Shown: positions 9,001 to 17,596 of the stretch, one piece after another
Layout: each line of letters starts with the position of its first letter
How positions within the stretch are numbered: position 1 is the first letter of the stretch
DNA from: Gammaproteobacteria bacterium UBA7310
GTDB taxonomy: Bacteria; Pseudomonadota; Gammaproteobacteria; Pseudomonadales; Ketobacteraceae
Assembly: GCA_002471665.1 (NCBI GenBank)
Contig: DKQK01000072.1
Coordinates: forward strand, 126,847-190,846
Direction: 5' to 3'
DNA: 64,000 bases
The notes under the pieces: model-generated
The model's input: the letters and a program-made list of their open reading frames with translations, nothing else
What the model was told of the DNA's origin: nothing
Database searches by the model: none
Program-made: the position numbers and the translations under genes

Positions 9001-12000
9001 CGACACCGTGACCATTGCTAACCAATGGTTTGACCAGTTGCGTGTGGGCAATGTCACGTTGAGTGCCCGGGAGGGTGATATCACGCTGGGCTCGGATGCT
9101 GACATCCGCATGCATCAACACGCCTATCGTGAAAGCAACGGCACGGCAGGTACCATCAGTGGGGATTCCATTGCCGGTGCACTGGCGCATTATGAAGTAC
9201 CGACCTACGAAGCCCTCGCTGGTTCATTGACCCTGCAGGCGGGAAAAACCAATTCCGTTTCCACGAAAGGCTCTGTGGTAGTGGAGCAAGGAGCCACTAT
9301 TCACGGGTTGTATGGGTCTACGTTGAACCTACACGCGGACGAGGCGATCCTGTTTGATGGTACCTTCCGCTCCAAAGGTGGAGTCTTCAATGCGGTATTG
9401 GATCAGTTTGAAACAACGGATGTGCCAAGCATCGGCAACAGTATCTACCTGGGTGAAAATGCAGTGATTGATCTGGCCGCAGATATGATCTCCCGCCCCG
9501 GCGTCAATCCCGCTCCTTCCCGCGACTTGATTGCAGCAGGGCAGGTCAACCTGGAATCCAACCTGGGATACGTGCTGGTGGATGAAAGCGCAACCATCAG
9601 CTTACAAGGCGGTGTTTTCAGTGGTGTGGAAGACATTCAGGGTGTAACACGTGATGTGAATAGGGCGGCAGCGGCGGGTACCTTTAAACTAAAAGCAGAC
9701 GGTGGTTTCGTGATGGCGGCGGAAGTGGATTTTGGCGCCGCTGGACAAGGTTATCGGGGGGGCGTGCTGAACTTCGATCTGTCTTCCGGCAGAGGCTACT
9801 CAGGTGGTGAACGGCCGCAGGTGCATTCGATCGTACTGGGAGCCGACCGTGGTGATGACCAGAGCAGTGCGTTCAGTTTGCTCAATGACTTGAGCCTGAA
9901 TGCCGTCAGAAATGCTGACGGGTCTTTCGGAGAATTGAGTAACCTAACGAAAAACCTGGGCTTGATTGCCACCGATAACCTGGAACAAAACCATGTGCGT
10001 TCGGCTCGTCTCAATACCGACCGTTACGTGGCCAATAATAACGTTAGTCTCTCCGCCCAGAGTAATATCCGCCTGGCCAGTGATGTTGATGTATCCACAT
10101 CTGAATCCCTGATCCTGGATTCGGTAGCGCTGGATCTGGCGGATCATCAGTTAAGCCTGAATTCGGCCTACGTCCAGATTGGCGACAGTGATAACCGGTC
10201 GCTGTTGACAGATCCCGCGTTAATGCCACAGGGCCTGCCGGGTAACGGTGTGGGAAGGCTTAACATCAATGGGGGTCTGGTGGACCTGTTCGGGGATCTC
10301 ATTCTGTCGGGTGATGGCCAAGCCCAATTGATGGCGCAGCAGGGGCTTCGGTTGCGCTCGGTATTACTCAATAGCAACGCTTTTGATACCTTGGATGGAT
10401 TGTTCAATGAATCGCTGTTGAGGGTGAACGGCAGCTTGGACATTGCAACCCCCGTTATCTGGACCGAGTCATACGCCAATGCCACGTTGTATTCGGACGG
10501 CGTCATTAATCTCAAGCGCACCGGCAATAATACCGATAGTATTCTGTCGGTAGGATCCACCTTGAAACTGGCAGGGGATGCGATCGCGGTAGACACCCGG
10601 GTTGCAGCCAGTTTCGGTGAGATTGTTCTGGATGCAACGGGCACACCGGGGAATGAGACAGCTGCTCATCAGCGCTATGGTCTGGCGTCCGGCGATCTGG
10701 TTCTGGGAGAGAATGCCGTGCTTTCGGTTGCGTCCACCGAGAACGTGCCCATGGGTAGAATCAAGGCTGATGGCGTGGAATGGGAGCTGCTGTTCAATTA
10801 CCAGAACCCCACGGAAATTAACACCATCGACACTAATCCTGTGAACAAGATTGTGAGCCTGAAAGGAAACCGGGTGCTGGCGGATGCCGGCAGTGTGCTG
10901 GATGTGTCTGCGGGTGGCAGCGTGTATGGTCGTGAATTCGAAGCGGGCCTTGAAGGCTCGGTGGATATTCTGGCGGATGCCCATTACACCGAGCTGTTTG
11001 CCATCGTGCCCACCATGCGCTCAGGTTATGCTGCCTATGATCCGCTGGAATTTCGGGGCAGTGGTCTGAATGAGGAATGGGGTACGCAGTTCCAGGTCAG
11101 CGGGTCGCGGCAGATTGGCGATGGCCTCTATACTGTTCTTCCGGCTAACTACGCGTTGCTGCCCGGTGCCTATCTGGTGCGTCCTGATGGCGATCAACTG
11201 GTGCGCAGGGGTTATGCGGCGGATAACCTGAATGGTATCGAAGTGGTATCCGGTCGGGTGGTGCATGATGGTGGTCGTGGTGAGTCGCTGTGGACCGGCT
11301 TCACACTGGAGGCGGATACAGAACTGAGTAAATACGGCACCTATAACCTGACGTCAGTGGACGATTACTTTGCTGACAGTGACCTGGCGCCCGGGCGCTT
11401 ACCCGGTGCGAATGGTGGCGTGGGTATTGATGTTATCCAGCAGTTGGACTTTGATGCAATGGTGCGGGGTTCCTCACGTTCCAAAGTCGGCACCTTTGTT
11501 GATATTACTTCACCCGGAGACATTCTGGTTGGTGACAATCCGAACCGGTCACTGGAGGATACACTGCAGTTATCGGCTTCGCTGTTTGATCAAATCGGTG
11601 CAGGCTCCATCTTACTGGGTGGCAACAGGACCTGGCAGGACGGTGGCTGGGCAATCGATGATGAACGTAATCTCACTAGTGATATCATGGTTGACGATTC
11701 GATCTCGGGTGACGAAATTTTACTGGTGTCTGCAGACACCATAAATCTGGGCAGCGCGGTGGAGATCTCGGCCACTGGTACCGCGTCCTATCGTGGTAAC
11801 GCCTGGGATATCAGTGAAGCGGGCGCTGCCTTGCTCACATCAAATTCGTCGGACAGCCAGTTTCTGCTGGATGATCTCGCAAACATGACGGGGGTGCTGA
11901 ATCTTGCTTCAGGCAGTCGTATTCAAGGCAGTGGTACCGTGGCGATTGCTCACCGTGGCAGTAATGACAGCGATGAAGAACTTGGACAAGAACGTGGGCA

Positions 12001-15000
12001 AGGTTTGCTCGCGGGTGTGGTGGATGCGCTAGGCGGGCGCCTACAGGTGTTTGCCAACGAATTGACGCTGGGCGATGCCTCGACTGCTGACGCAAACCTG
12101 GATACAGCGATATTGACCACGGCCAGTAACTTGGAGTTGCGATCCGGCGACGTGATGCGATTTGCAAATGATCTGACTCTCGACCTGAATACATTGCAAT
12201 TGGCTGCCAACAGTGTGGCCGTGGCGGAAAACAGTCGGGTTGAGCTGCGTGCCAATGAGCAGGCGACGATTCAGGCTGGCGCAGGTTCCATCACCAATGG
12301 AAGTATAGCGGCGGGATCATCTCTGCTGGTGGCGGCGGATACGCTGAACATTCAAGGCAGCGATGGAGAGCAGGCCGCCGGGATCAGTCTGCTGGCGGAG
12401 CAAGTGGAGCTTGGCGGAGGCAATCTGGTCAATCTGACCGGCCGCCTTAGTTTGCGGGCTGGTTCAGGTCAGGGCGGGCTTGTAGTGGATTCTCCATTAT
12501 TGGGATCACGCCAGGCAGGCGCCCGTATTGAACTTGCAACTGAGGGAGATCTGGTGCTGCGCAACAGTGATGGTCAAGCGGCCATACCTGCGGAGTTGGC
12601 GGCGCTGGCGCCCGGTCATAGTATTCGCTTGTTCGGTGATGCTGTTGAACTGGACACAGCCATTGCCAATCGCAGTGGTATCACCACACTGGTTGCAGAC
12701 AGTGGCCAACTCACTTTGGGCGGGGAGGCGTACATTGACGCCAGTGCGTATCGGCAGACCTTCCTCGACGAAACGATAACCGGGCCAGCGGGAATAATCA
12801 GTCTGCGTGCCGCCCAGGATATAACAATCGAGGAAATGAGTGCGTTTGACTATGGTGATGAGGGGCAGAGTGCGAATGATGGGGTACTGGAGATCATTGC
12901 CGGCGACAAACTGGATCTGGCGTCAGTGCAGAACCTCAAGCTGGGAAATGGTGGTGTTGATTTACGGATACAGGCGCAACGGTTTGCGCAAGCGCAAACG
13001 GACAGCAACGGGCTGTCGGAACTGGATGCCATCACCGGGCTCAATGCAGCTGGTGCCAATGGTGATCTTGAACTGATTCTTACCGGTGTTGGCAGCAATC
13101 TGAATCTGTTAGAGGGGCAGCATGACCTGGCTGCTGAGTCATTCTATCTTGCAGCTGCCCGTGGCAGCTTGACGGTTGCCTCTGATCTTGCAGCAGCTAA
13201 TGCCCAGCATCAATCCGGGCTGTTTGGACAGCAGGGTTTGTCGCTCGGGAACACGGCAAGTATCACCGTCTCTCAGTCTGAAGCTGGTGGTGCTCCCTTG
13301 CTATTGCACAGTGGAAACGGTGCATTGGTGGTGTCTGCAGGGGCGCGCTTGAATCTGGAGAGTGGATTGGAGGTGATGCTACCGGCGAGTGCTGCCGGTG
13401 TTGGCGATGTGGTGATCAGCAATAATGATGTGATTGGCGCAGCGGGCATCGATGTGTTTGGGGTCAGCACCTTTGCCAGTGATAATGTACCCACCCTGAG
13501 CCAGGAACTGCAGAGCAGCCTGGCAGCGCTGGATGGTTTGAGCCCCACTGACTTCATTTCGGTGCAGGCGGGCGTGGATCCGGTTGCGCTACGGTTACGG
13601 CCGCAACTGGATATCGTCAGTGATGCTGATCTGGTGATTGGGGAGCCGGGGCAGGCATTGGATTTGATGAGCTATCGCACAGCGACGGGTGATCCCGGAC
13701 GGGTGTCGTTTCGGGCCCGAGAGGGTATTACTGTTCAGGGGGGTATCAGTGATGGTGTCCGTGGACTGCTGTCGAATTTGAGTCCCGCGGGAATCACTTT
13801 TGATTACACCGATGACCTGAATCAGTCTGCGGCCGCCGTGCCGGTATTGGCCGCTGATGAGTCCTCCAGCCTTCAGTTGACCGCCGGTGTTGCCGAGGGG
13901 TCAGCGATGAATCGGAGTCTGCGTCTTGGTTCCGCCGACATTCTGCTGCGGAACAACAGCTATGTTCGTACTGGCACCGGTAACATCGATGTGCAGGCGT
14001 CCGGTGACCTGCTGCAGGAAGGCACATCCTATATTGCCACCTTGGGACGCAATTTCAAGCTGGATTCTGCCGGGCTTCCCGCTTGGGGCGATCTAGATTA
14101 CCTGTCCGGTATCACTCCCGGTTCCGACCCATCTCTTTGGTTGTTGTATGGAAAATTCGGTGGCTTTGGTGTGCAGGGTGGCGATATCCGTCTTGCCGTG
14201 GGAGGTGATCTGCAAGGCAATAGCGCTGGGATCACCAGCGCGGATTATATGATCCGTTACAACACTGAGGACGATGTGAGTGTACTTGGGATAGATTATA
14301 GCAACATCACCTCCTGGTATGCCGCCATAGGTGATTTGCGCGGTGGTGTGAATGCCGTAGGTGGCGGGTCCATTGCTGCGCAGGTTGGTGGGACGGTGTA
14401 TGCTGCCGGCTTTGCTGCGCCCAGCCAGGGTGTTAGCCAGTCACTGGAGCTTGCCGGTGGTGATATTGACCTGTCCGCCCGGGCGGATGTTAATAACGGT
14501 TATTATCACGTTGATAACGGTCGGTTGAAGTTGCTGGTCCGTGGGGCGCTTGCTGACAGCCTGTTTATCGGCTCGGAAGCCGATGCGGAGATTACTACCA
14601 TCGGGCAGCTGGATTTCGGCGGTATGATCAATACCTTCATGCTGCCGGGGGATCTCAGACAGTCGGCCCAGCCTTTCGTTAATCCGTCGCTGATAGATCA
14701 ACTGTCCTCTTATTATTTCAAAGGCTACGATTCCAGTTCATTGCAACTGACCAGTGTTGCCGGTGACTTAAACCTATTGGCGGATATGGAATCCAACAGC
14801 GGGTTGAAGCGTCATTTTCCACGTTTTTCTTCTGCTTATGAACAGCTGTTGCCAGCTTACTATGTCTTGCCCAGCAGGGTGGGGGTGGCGGCTCTTGCCG
14901 GTAGTGTGAACATTGATGAAAGGAATATTCCGCTGGCAACCGGTTCGCTTACATTGTCCACCAATGTGCTCACCCTGTTTCCTTCCACTTCATCCCGTAT

Positions 15001-17485
15001 CAAACTCTATGCTGCAAACGGCATCAAAGCGCGCGCGACTGCGGCGAATGTGAATGAAAGTCTGGAAATCTACCTGCCGGATTTTCTGCCTCAGGATCTG
15101 CCTTCCATGGAGAATCCGGTGAATTCCCTGCGCAGCCGGGGACAGGTGGCGGGAATTCTGCTGCCCTATGGTATGAACTCGGATAATCTGCAGTTCAATC
15201 ATCGCAGTTCCCGGATTGAGCGAGATGAGTCCATTGCCAGCAGGATTGTTTCCCTGTCCGGTGGGATCGGCTCGGAAGACGAAGCCATTATGTTCCGGTT
15301 GCCACACCGGGTGGAGGCCTATTCCGGTGCTGACATGACCAATGCCAGTTTCGTTTTGCAGCACAATAACGATAATGATCTCAGCACGATCGTTGCTGCC
15401 GGCGACATTCGTTTTACTCTGGATAGTCGGGGTAATAACCTGACCACCACAGGGGGAACTCAGGTGATTCAGGTGGCCGGGCCTGGTGATCTGCTGATGC
15501 AGGCTGGTGGCAATGTTGAACTTGGTGCATCCCGTGGCATTCTTTCCATTGCCAATGATGAGAACCGGAATCTGTCTGCCAACGGAGCCTCTCTGCACGT
15601 ATACGCCGGCCTACGTAACACTCTCTATTCTGATTCCTTCAACCTCGAGGGATACCGTAATCTGGTGGGGGATGGAATTACCAACAACAACGAAATAGCA
15701 CTGTTCAGATCGCAACTGGGGGCATCTCAGCGGCAGCAGGCCAGCTTCATTGATCTGGCAGAATCCCTGTTGAACAGCGCCGCACCCGATTCGGATAACA
15801 CGGATTACGACCTCTACCTGATCCTGGCCGAGGTGCTTTCCAGTGCGACCGGTGATCGATATGAGTCTGCCCAGCTTGACCTCAACCTGAGTGCCATGCG
15901 CCGTGATTTTGCGGAACTGGAAGTCTCCCTGCAGCAGCGTTTGGCAGTGAACTTTGTTAAGCAGGTGGTGATGAAGCAGCCGGATCGGTTGGTGGTGGGT
16001 GCCGGTGATCTATTTACTTTACCGGCCATTGGGGATTCCGGACTGCAATCAGGGGCAGCGCGCAGCAATCTGTTCCGGTCGTACCTGGAAAGCGCGGGCA
16101 GTTTTATTGCCTTGGATTACCTGCAGGGAGCCAATAGAACGCAAGATTTTCTGGCCCTGGCGGATAACAGAACGCTGGAACAGGTGGCCCAGTTACCTGC
16201 TTGGCAGCAATTGCAGTTGGCGGCCACCGCATTCAACCAATTGGACGCAGGCAAGCAATTGCTGGTGGCTGAGTCCGTTATGTTGCATCACAACGCGGCG
16301 GCAGCGGAAGAAGGGGCTGCTGCCGGTAGCGCTGTGTTCAACTTCGAACGGGGTTATGTAGCGCAACGGCAGTTCTTTGGTTCAGACTATGATCTGGCCC
16401 TGCGTGGTATGGATCTGAAGTCTGCCATGATTGATATCAGAAGCAAAAGCCCGGGAACACTGCAGAACATGCTGTCGGCGCATGAAGATTTTCGCCGTGG
16501 GGTGATTGACCGTGACGCGCTTGACCGTCGCTTGCTGCAGTTAAGTCGCCTGGATTTCAGTGCAATGGATTCGCAGATGGTTGTGGATATTATCCAGGGC
16601 ACCCAACAGTTGGAAGATTTCAATCTGGGTGGCCCGAGCACCACCGACCTGCAGTCACTGGGAGCATTGCTGGCGTCGTGGCAGCAGGATGCTGGCGTTG
16701 ATTTTGCCTTTCCTGCCGGGGTGGCCGGAGGGGGCAATATTGATATGCGGTTCTCAACCATCCAGACCCGTTCCGGTGGCGACATAGGCCTGTTTACGCC
16801 TGCCGGCAGTACCGATGTGGGCGTATCGCAATCCCTGGTGGATGCCCTGGGCTTCGACAAAAGCAATGGGGAACTGGGTGTTTTCTCGTTGGCCAAGGGC
16901 AACATCAGTGCCGTGGTGGCGGATGCCTTCAATGTCAATGAATCCCGTGTGATTCCTGCGGCCGGGGGGGATATCAACCTGTGGTCGGTGTTTGGTGATA
17001 TTGACGCCGGGCGTGGCGCCAAGACTGCAGTGGCGGCACCAGCCACCACCTTCACAGTGCATCCGGAAACCGCCGCTGTGACCTTCATCGTACCTCCGAC
17101 GGTGGCCGGTAGTGGTATTCAGACGCGCTCCAGCCGGGTGGCCTCTAGCGCTAAACCCTCCAACACAGAACGTTATTTCAGTATCGCCGAAGGCGTAGGG
17201 TCCATTGCTCTGGCCACCCCGCTGGGCATCGTTGATGCCGGTGAAGCTGGTATTCAATCGGCCGGTGACCTGTTTCTGGGGGCTGCTAAAGTCAGCGGGG
17301 CAGATAACATCAGTGTGGGGGGCATATCAACCGGGGTACCCACCGCCACCAGTATCAGTGCCGATGTGGGGGGGCTGGGCTCAGCGGTTGACGCTGCCAC
17401 CAATTCTATCCAGGAAAGTGCTGAGAAGGCGGCTGCTGAACAAGCCAGGCAGAATGCGGCTTTCGTCACCATCGAGCTGCTCTGA
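6050..17485 (+). CDS. Giant TpsA-like filamentous haemagglutinin-family exoprotein with DUF3739-like C-terminus
   Basis: About 3,811 residues. The ATG at 6050 is preferred (CAGG eight bases upstream, direct start of a signal sequence with hydrophobic core FLVLYLVIYLSW). Residues ~40-310 form the TPS secretion domain, with the diagnostic block QIYLLNQNGVIFG near residue 130. The bulk is a long parallel beta-helix type repeat region rich in Gly, Asp, Asn and short hydrophobic strands, with very little Cys. A more helical segment lies around residues 3,250-3,500. Near residues 3,560-3,700 the blocks GGDINLWSVFGDIDAGRG and IVPPTVAGSGIQTRS match what I know of DUF3739, found at the ends of a subset of these proteins. 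An RGD tripeptide occurs at 1267-1269 but may be chance. Secretion by the adjacent TpsB is expected; adhesion is inferred from family only. Confidence 0.9.
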   Translation: MLKRFLVLYLVIYLSWPISSLYARTLPAQMQQAVISRHIKVPAPAANALPGTASGDFVRAGAASLTQQDNTLVIDQETAKVLLEWATFDIGSGSTVKFNQNPEDVAVNVIQDARPSRIFGKLVADGQIYLLNQNGVIFGEGSQVNVRGMIAAAAKLNGYDDLASISEDQKLTFLQNSLLDVIGDGKALLVVDDEAIRELGEENLPRIIVEKGAAIHSNDAPVVLAGPEVENYGDILASNSQVVLAGGRKDFYLAVSDNDYDLRGYLVEVNSGSGSERGKVTNAGSIVATLGNVTLVGSEIIQAGEIKATSAVDVNGSIHIMARDQAKEVGDFQTLARNSAYWSAANFDVARESTNLKPDGVTSSAGLVPDPPADQQTNQRPSTGKAFIGREGGSVTFAPGSVTQVAVQDLDHGKLTPLLVDHGVDPVAFYKQSEAQQIAQIKKLESDAERQFRLSDHVKYATNQSLQRDSRLHVAGKSIDLQENSVLRAKGAKITEVSGTGAWVNEGAAISLVAKEDPLPGNDVREANSEASITIGKNALIDASGTTNTVLEAERNVVSMFVTSSEVKDNAVQKGGELLRKTVAVDIRKGTQLFDWRSALDTVQKTASERSAQGGRVVVSSTGSVNLDQGATVDVSGGKVTYQEGIAETSKVIANGRLMDISEAPANATIDDVIDLQRSSVMDSKWGERDSHHAGTVLMSSLNYYPTYEEGHDGGSIDIVANRQSIADGINLRAAPYIGLYQRDDLGATGGSVHIDVAGLSGTQNIYIQDGMALIEDDMEALYLSADIIESSGADSFRISGTQSIVLEPGVQLALGRNQGLELGAGYIQMLGDVRSLGGDVVLDAADWVDVAGTIDVSGNWVNRRLDQVESSSLVSVLDAGTIDFAAGKSLVIEDEARLRANAGARLSADGKLQIGHAGEVALRLTDDGRPGASNAPDRPALDMRGRVEALDNRQGGQFSLVASDIRIGGDDPTRLLDSGGANPDTVTIANQWFDQLRVGNVTLSAREGDITLGSDADIRMHQHAYRESNGTAGTISGDSIAGALAHYEVPTYEALAGSLTLQAGKTNSVSTKGSVVVEQGATIHGLYGSTLNLHADEAILFDGTFRSKGGVFNAVLDQFETTDVPSIGNSIYLGENAVIDLAADMISRPGVNPAPSRDLIAAGQVNLESNLGYVLVDESATISLQGGVFSGVEDIQGVTRDVNRAAAAGTFKLKADGGFVMAAEVDFGAAGQGYRGGVLNFDLSSGRGYSGGERPQVHSIVLGADRGDDQSSAFSLLNDLSLNAVRNADGSFGELSNLTKNLGLIATDNLEQNHVRSARLNTDRYVANNNVSLSAQSNIRLASDVDVSTSESLILDSVALDLADHQLSLNSAYVQIGDSDNRSLLTDPALMPQGLPGNGVGRLNINGGLVDLFGDLILSGDGQAQLMAQQGLRLRSVLLNSNAFDTLDGLFNESLLRVNGSLDIATPVIWTESYANATLYSDGVINLKRTGNNTDSILSVGSTLKLAGDAIAVDTRVAASFGEIVLDATGTPGNETAAHQRYGLASGDLVLGENAVLSVASTENVPMGRIKADGVEWELLFNYQNPTEINTIDTNPVNKIVSLKGNRVLADAGSVLDVSAGGSVYGREFEAGLEGSVDILADAHYTELFAIVPTMRSGYAAYDPLEFRGSGLNEEWGTQFQVSGSRQIGDGLYTVLPANYALLPGAYLVRPDGDQLVRRGYAADNLNGIEVVSGRVVHDGGRGESLWTGFTLEADTELSKYGTYNLTSVDDYFADSDLAPGRLPGANGGVGIDVIQQLDFDAMVRGSSRSKVGTFVDITSPGDILVGDNPNRSLEDTLQLSASLFDQIGAGSILLGGNRTWQDGGWAIDDERNLTSDIMVDDSISGDEILLVSADTINLGSAVEISATGTASYRGNAWDISEAGAALLTSNSSDSQFLLDDLANMTGVLNLASGSRIQGSGTVAIAHRGSNDSDEELGQERGQGLLAGVVDALGGRLQVFANELTLGDASTADANLDTAILTTASNLELRSGDVMRFANDLTLDLNTLQLAANSVAVAENSRVELRANEQATIQAGAGSITNGSIAAGSSLLVAADTLNIQGSDGEQAAGISLLAEQVELGGGNLVNLTGRLSLRAGSGQGGLVVDSPLLGSRQAGARIELATEGDLVLRNSDGQAAIPAELAALAPGHSIRLFGDAVELDTAIANRSGITTLVADSGQLTLGGEAYIDASAYRQTFLDETITGPAGIISLRAAQDITIEEMSAFDYGDEGQSANDGVLEIIAGDKLDLASVQNLKLGNGGVDLRIQAQRFAQAQTDSNGLSELDAITGLNAAGANGDLELILTGVGSNLNLLEGQHDLAAESFYLAAARGSLTVASDLAAANAQHQSGLFGQQGLSLGNTASITVSQSEAGGAPLLLHSGNGALVVSAGARLNLESGLEVMLPASAAGVGDVVISNNDVIGAAGIDVFGVSTFASDNVPTLSQELQSSLAALDGLSPTDFISVQAGVDPVALRLRPQLDIVSDADLVIGEPGQALDLMSYRTATGDPGRVSFRAREGITVQGGISDGVRGLLSNLSPAGITFDYTDDLNQSAAAVPVLAADESSSLQLTAGVAEGSAMNRSLRLGSADILLRNNSYVRTGTGNIDVQASGDLLQEGTSYIATLGRNFKLDSAGLPAWGDLDYLSGITPGSDPSLWLLYGKFGGFGVQGGDIRLAVGGDLQGNSAGITSADYMIRYNTEDDVSVLGIDYSNITSWYAAIGDLRGGVNAVGGGSIAAQVGGTVYAAGFAAPSQGVSQSLELAGGDIDLSARADVNNGYYHVDNGRLKLLVRGALADSLFIGSEADAEITTIGQLDFGGMINTFMLPGDLRQSAQPFVNPSLIDQLSSYYFKGYDSSSLQLTSVAGDLNLLADMESNSGLKRHFPRFSSAYEQLLPAYYVLPSRVGVAALAGSVNIDERNIPLATGSLTLSTNVLTLFPSTSSRIKLYAANGIKARATAANVNESLEIYLPDFLPQDLPSMENPVNSLRSRGQVAGILLPYGMNSDNLQFNHRSSRIERDESIASRIVSLSGGIGSEDEAIMFRLPHRVEAYSGADMTNASFVLQHNNDNDLSTIVAAGDIRFTLDSRGNNLTTTGGTQVIQVAGPGDLLMQAGGNVELGASRGILSIANDENRNLSANGASLHVYAGLRNTLYSDSFNLEGYRNLVGDGITNNNEIALFRSQLGASQRQQASFIDLAESLLNSAAPDSDNTDYDLYLILAEVLSSATGDRYESAQLDLNLSAMRRDFAELEVSLQQRLAVNFVKQVVMKQPDRLVVGAGDLFTLPAIGDSGLQSGAARSNLFRSYLESAGSFIALDYLQGANRTQDFLALADNRTLEQVAQLPAWQQLQLAATAFNQLDAGKQLLVAESVMLHHNAAAAEEGAAAGSAVFNFERGYVAQRQFFGSDYDLALRGMDLKSAMIDIRSKSPGTLQNMLSAHEDFRRGVIDRDALDRRLLQLSRLDFSAMDSQMVVDIIQGTQQLEDFNLGGPSTTDLQSLGALLASWQQDAGVDFAFPAGVAGGGNIDMRFSTIQTRSGGDIGLFTPAGSTDVGVSQSLVDALGFDKSNGELGVFSLAKGNISAVVADAFNVNESRVIPAAGGDINLWSVFGDIDAGRGAKTAVAAPATTFTVHPETAAVTFIVPPTVAGSGIQTRSSRVASSAKPSNTERYFSIAEGVGSIALATPLGIVDAGEAGIQSAGDLFLGAAKVSGADNISVGGISTGVPTATSISADVGGLGSAVDAATNSIQESAEKAAAEQARQNAAFVTIELL

Positions 17486-17531
17486 CAGGGGGCCGGGCCC
17501 TCAGCCAATTAAACTTTACGCAATTAAATGA

Positions 17532-17559
17532 CAGCCTGTAACCGTTTTGTTACAGGCTG
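17532..17559 (+). terminator. Stem-loop between tpsA and the ExbB-like gene
   Basis: A perfect 11-bp stem (17532-17542 with 17549-17559) closes a six-base loop, CGTTTT, and is followed by CTGTTTAAATT. This is a good intrinsic terminator or attenuator. It probably lowers, rather than abolishes, transcription into the energy-module genes, since those genes follow within 40 bases and no other promoter is evident. Confidence 0.65.
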
Positions 17560-17596
17560 CTGTTTAAATTGGGCGCTCGAAAATGCGGGGGATTGT

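Noticed and set aside
9848..9856. RGD tripeptide in the TpsA protein as an integrin-binding motif
   Set aside because: One tripeptide in 3,811 Gly/Asp-rich residues is expected by chance; no structural support.
16387..17088. A 233-codon frame antisense to the end of the TpsA gene
   Set aside because: It lies wholly within the DUF3739-like coding region, has a low-complexity Pro/Ser composition and no start signal.
6050..17485. Internal DNA repeats or CRISPR-like array in the TpsA gene
   Set aside because: The repetition is at the protein level (beta-helix turns); no regular spacer-repeat pattern exists in the DNA.
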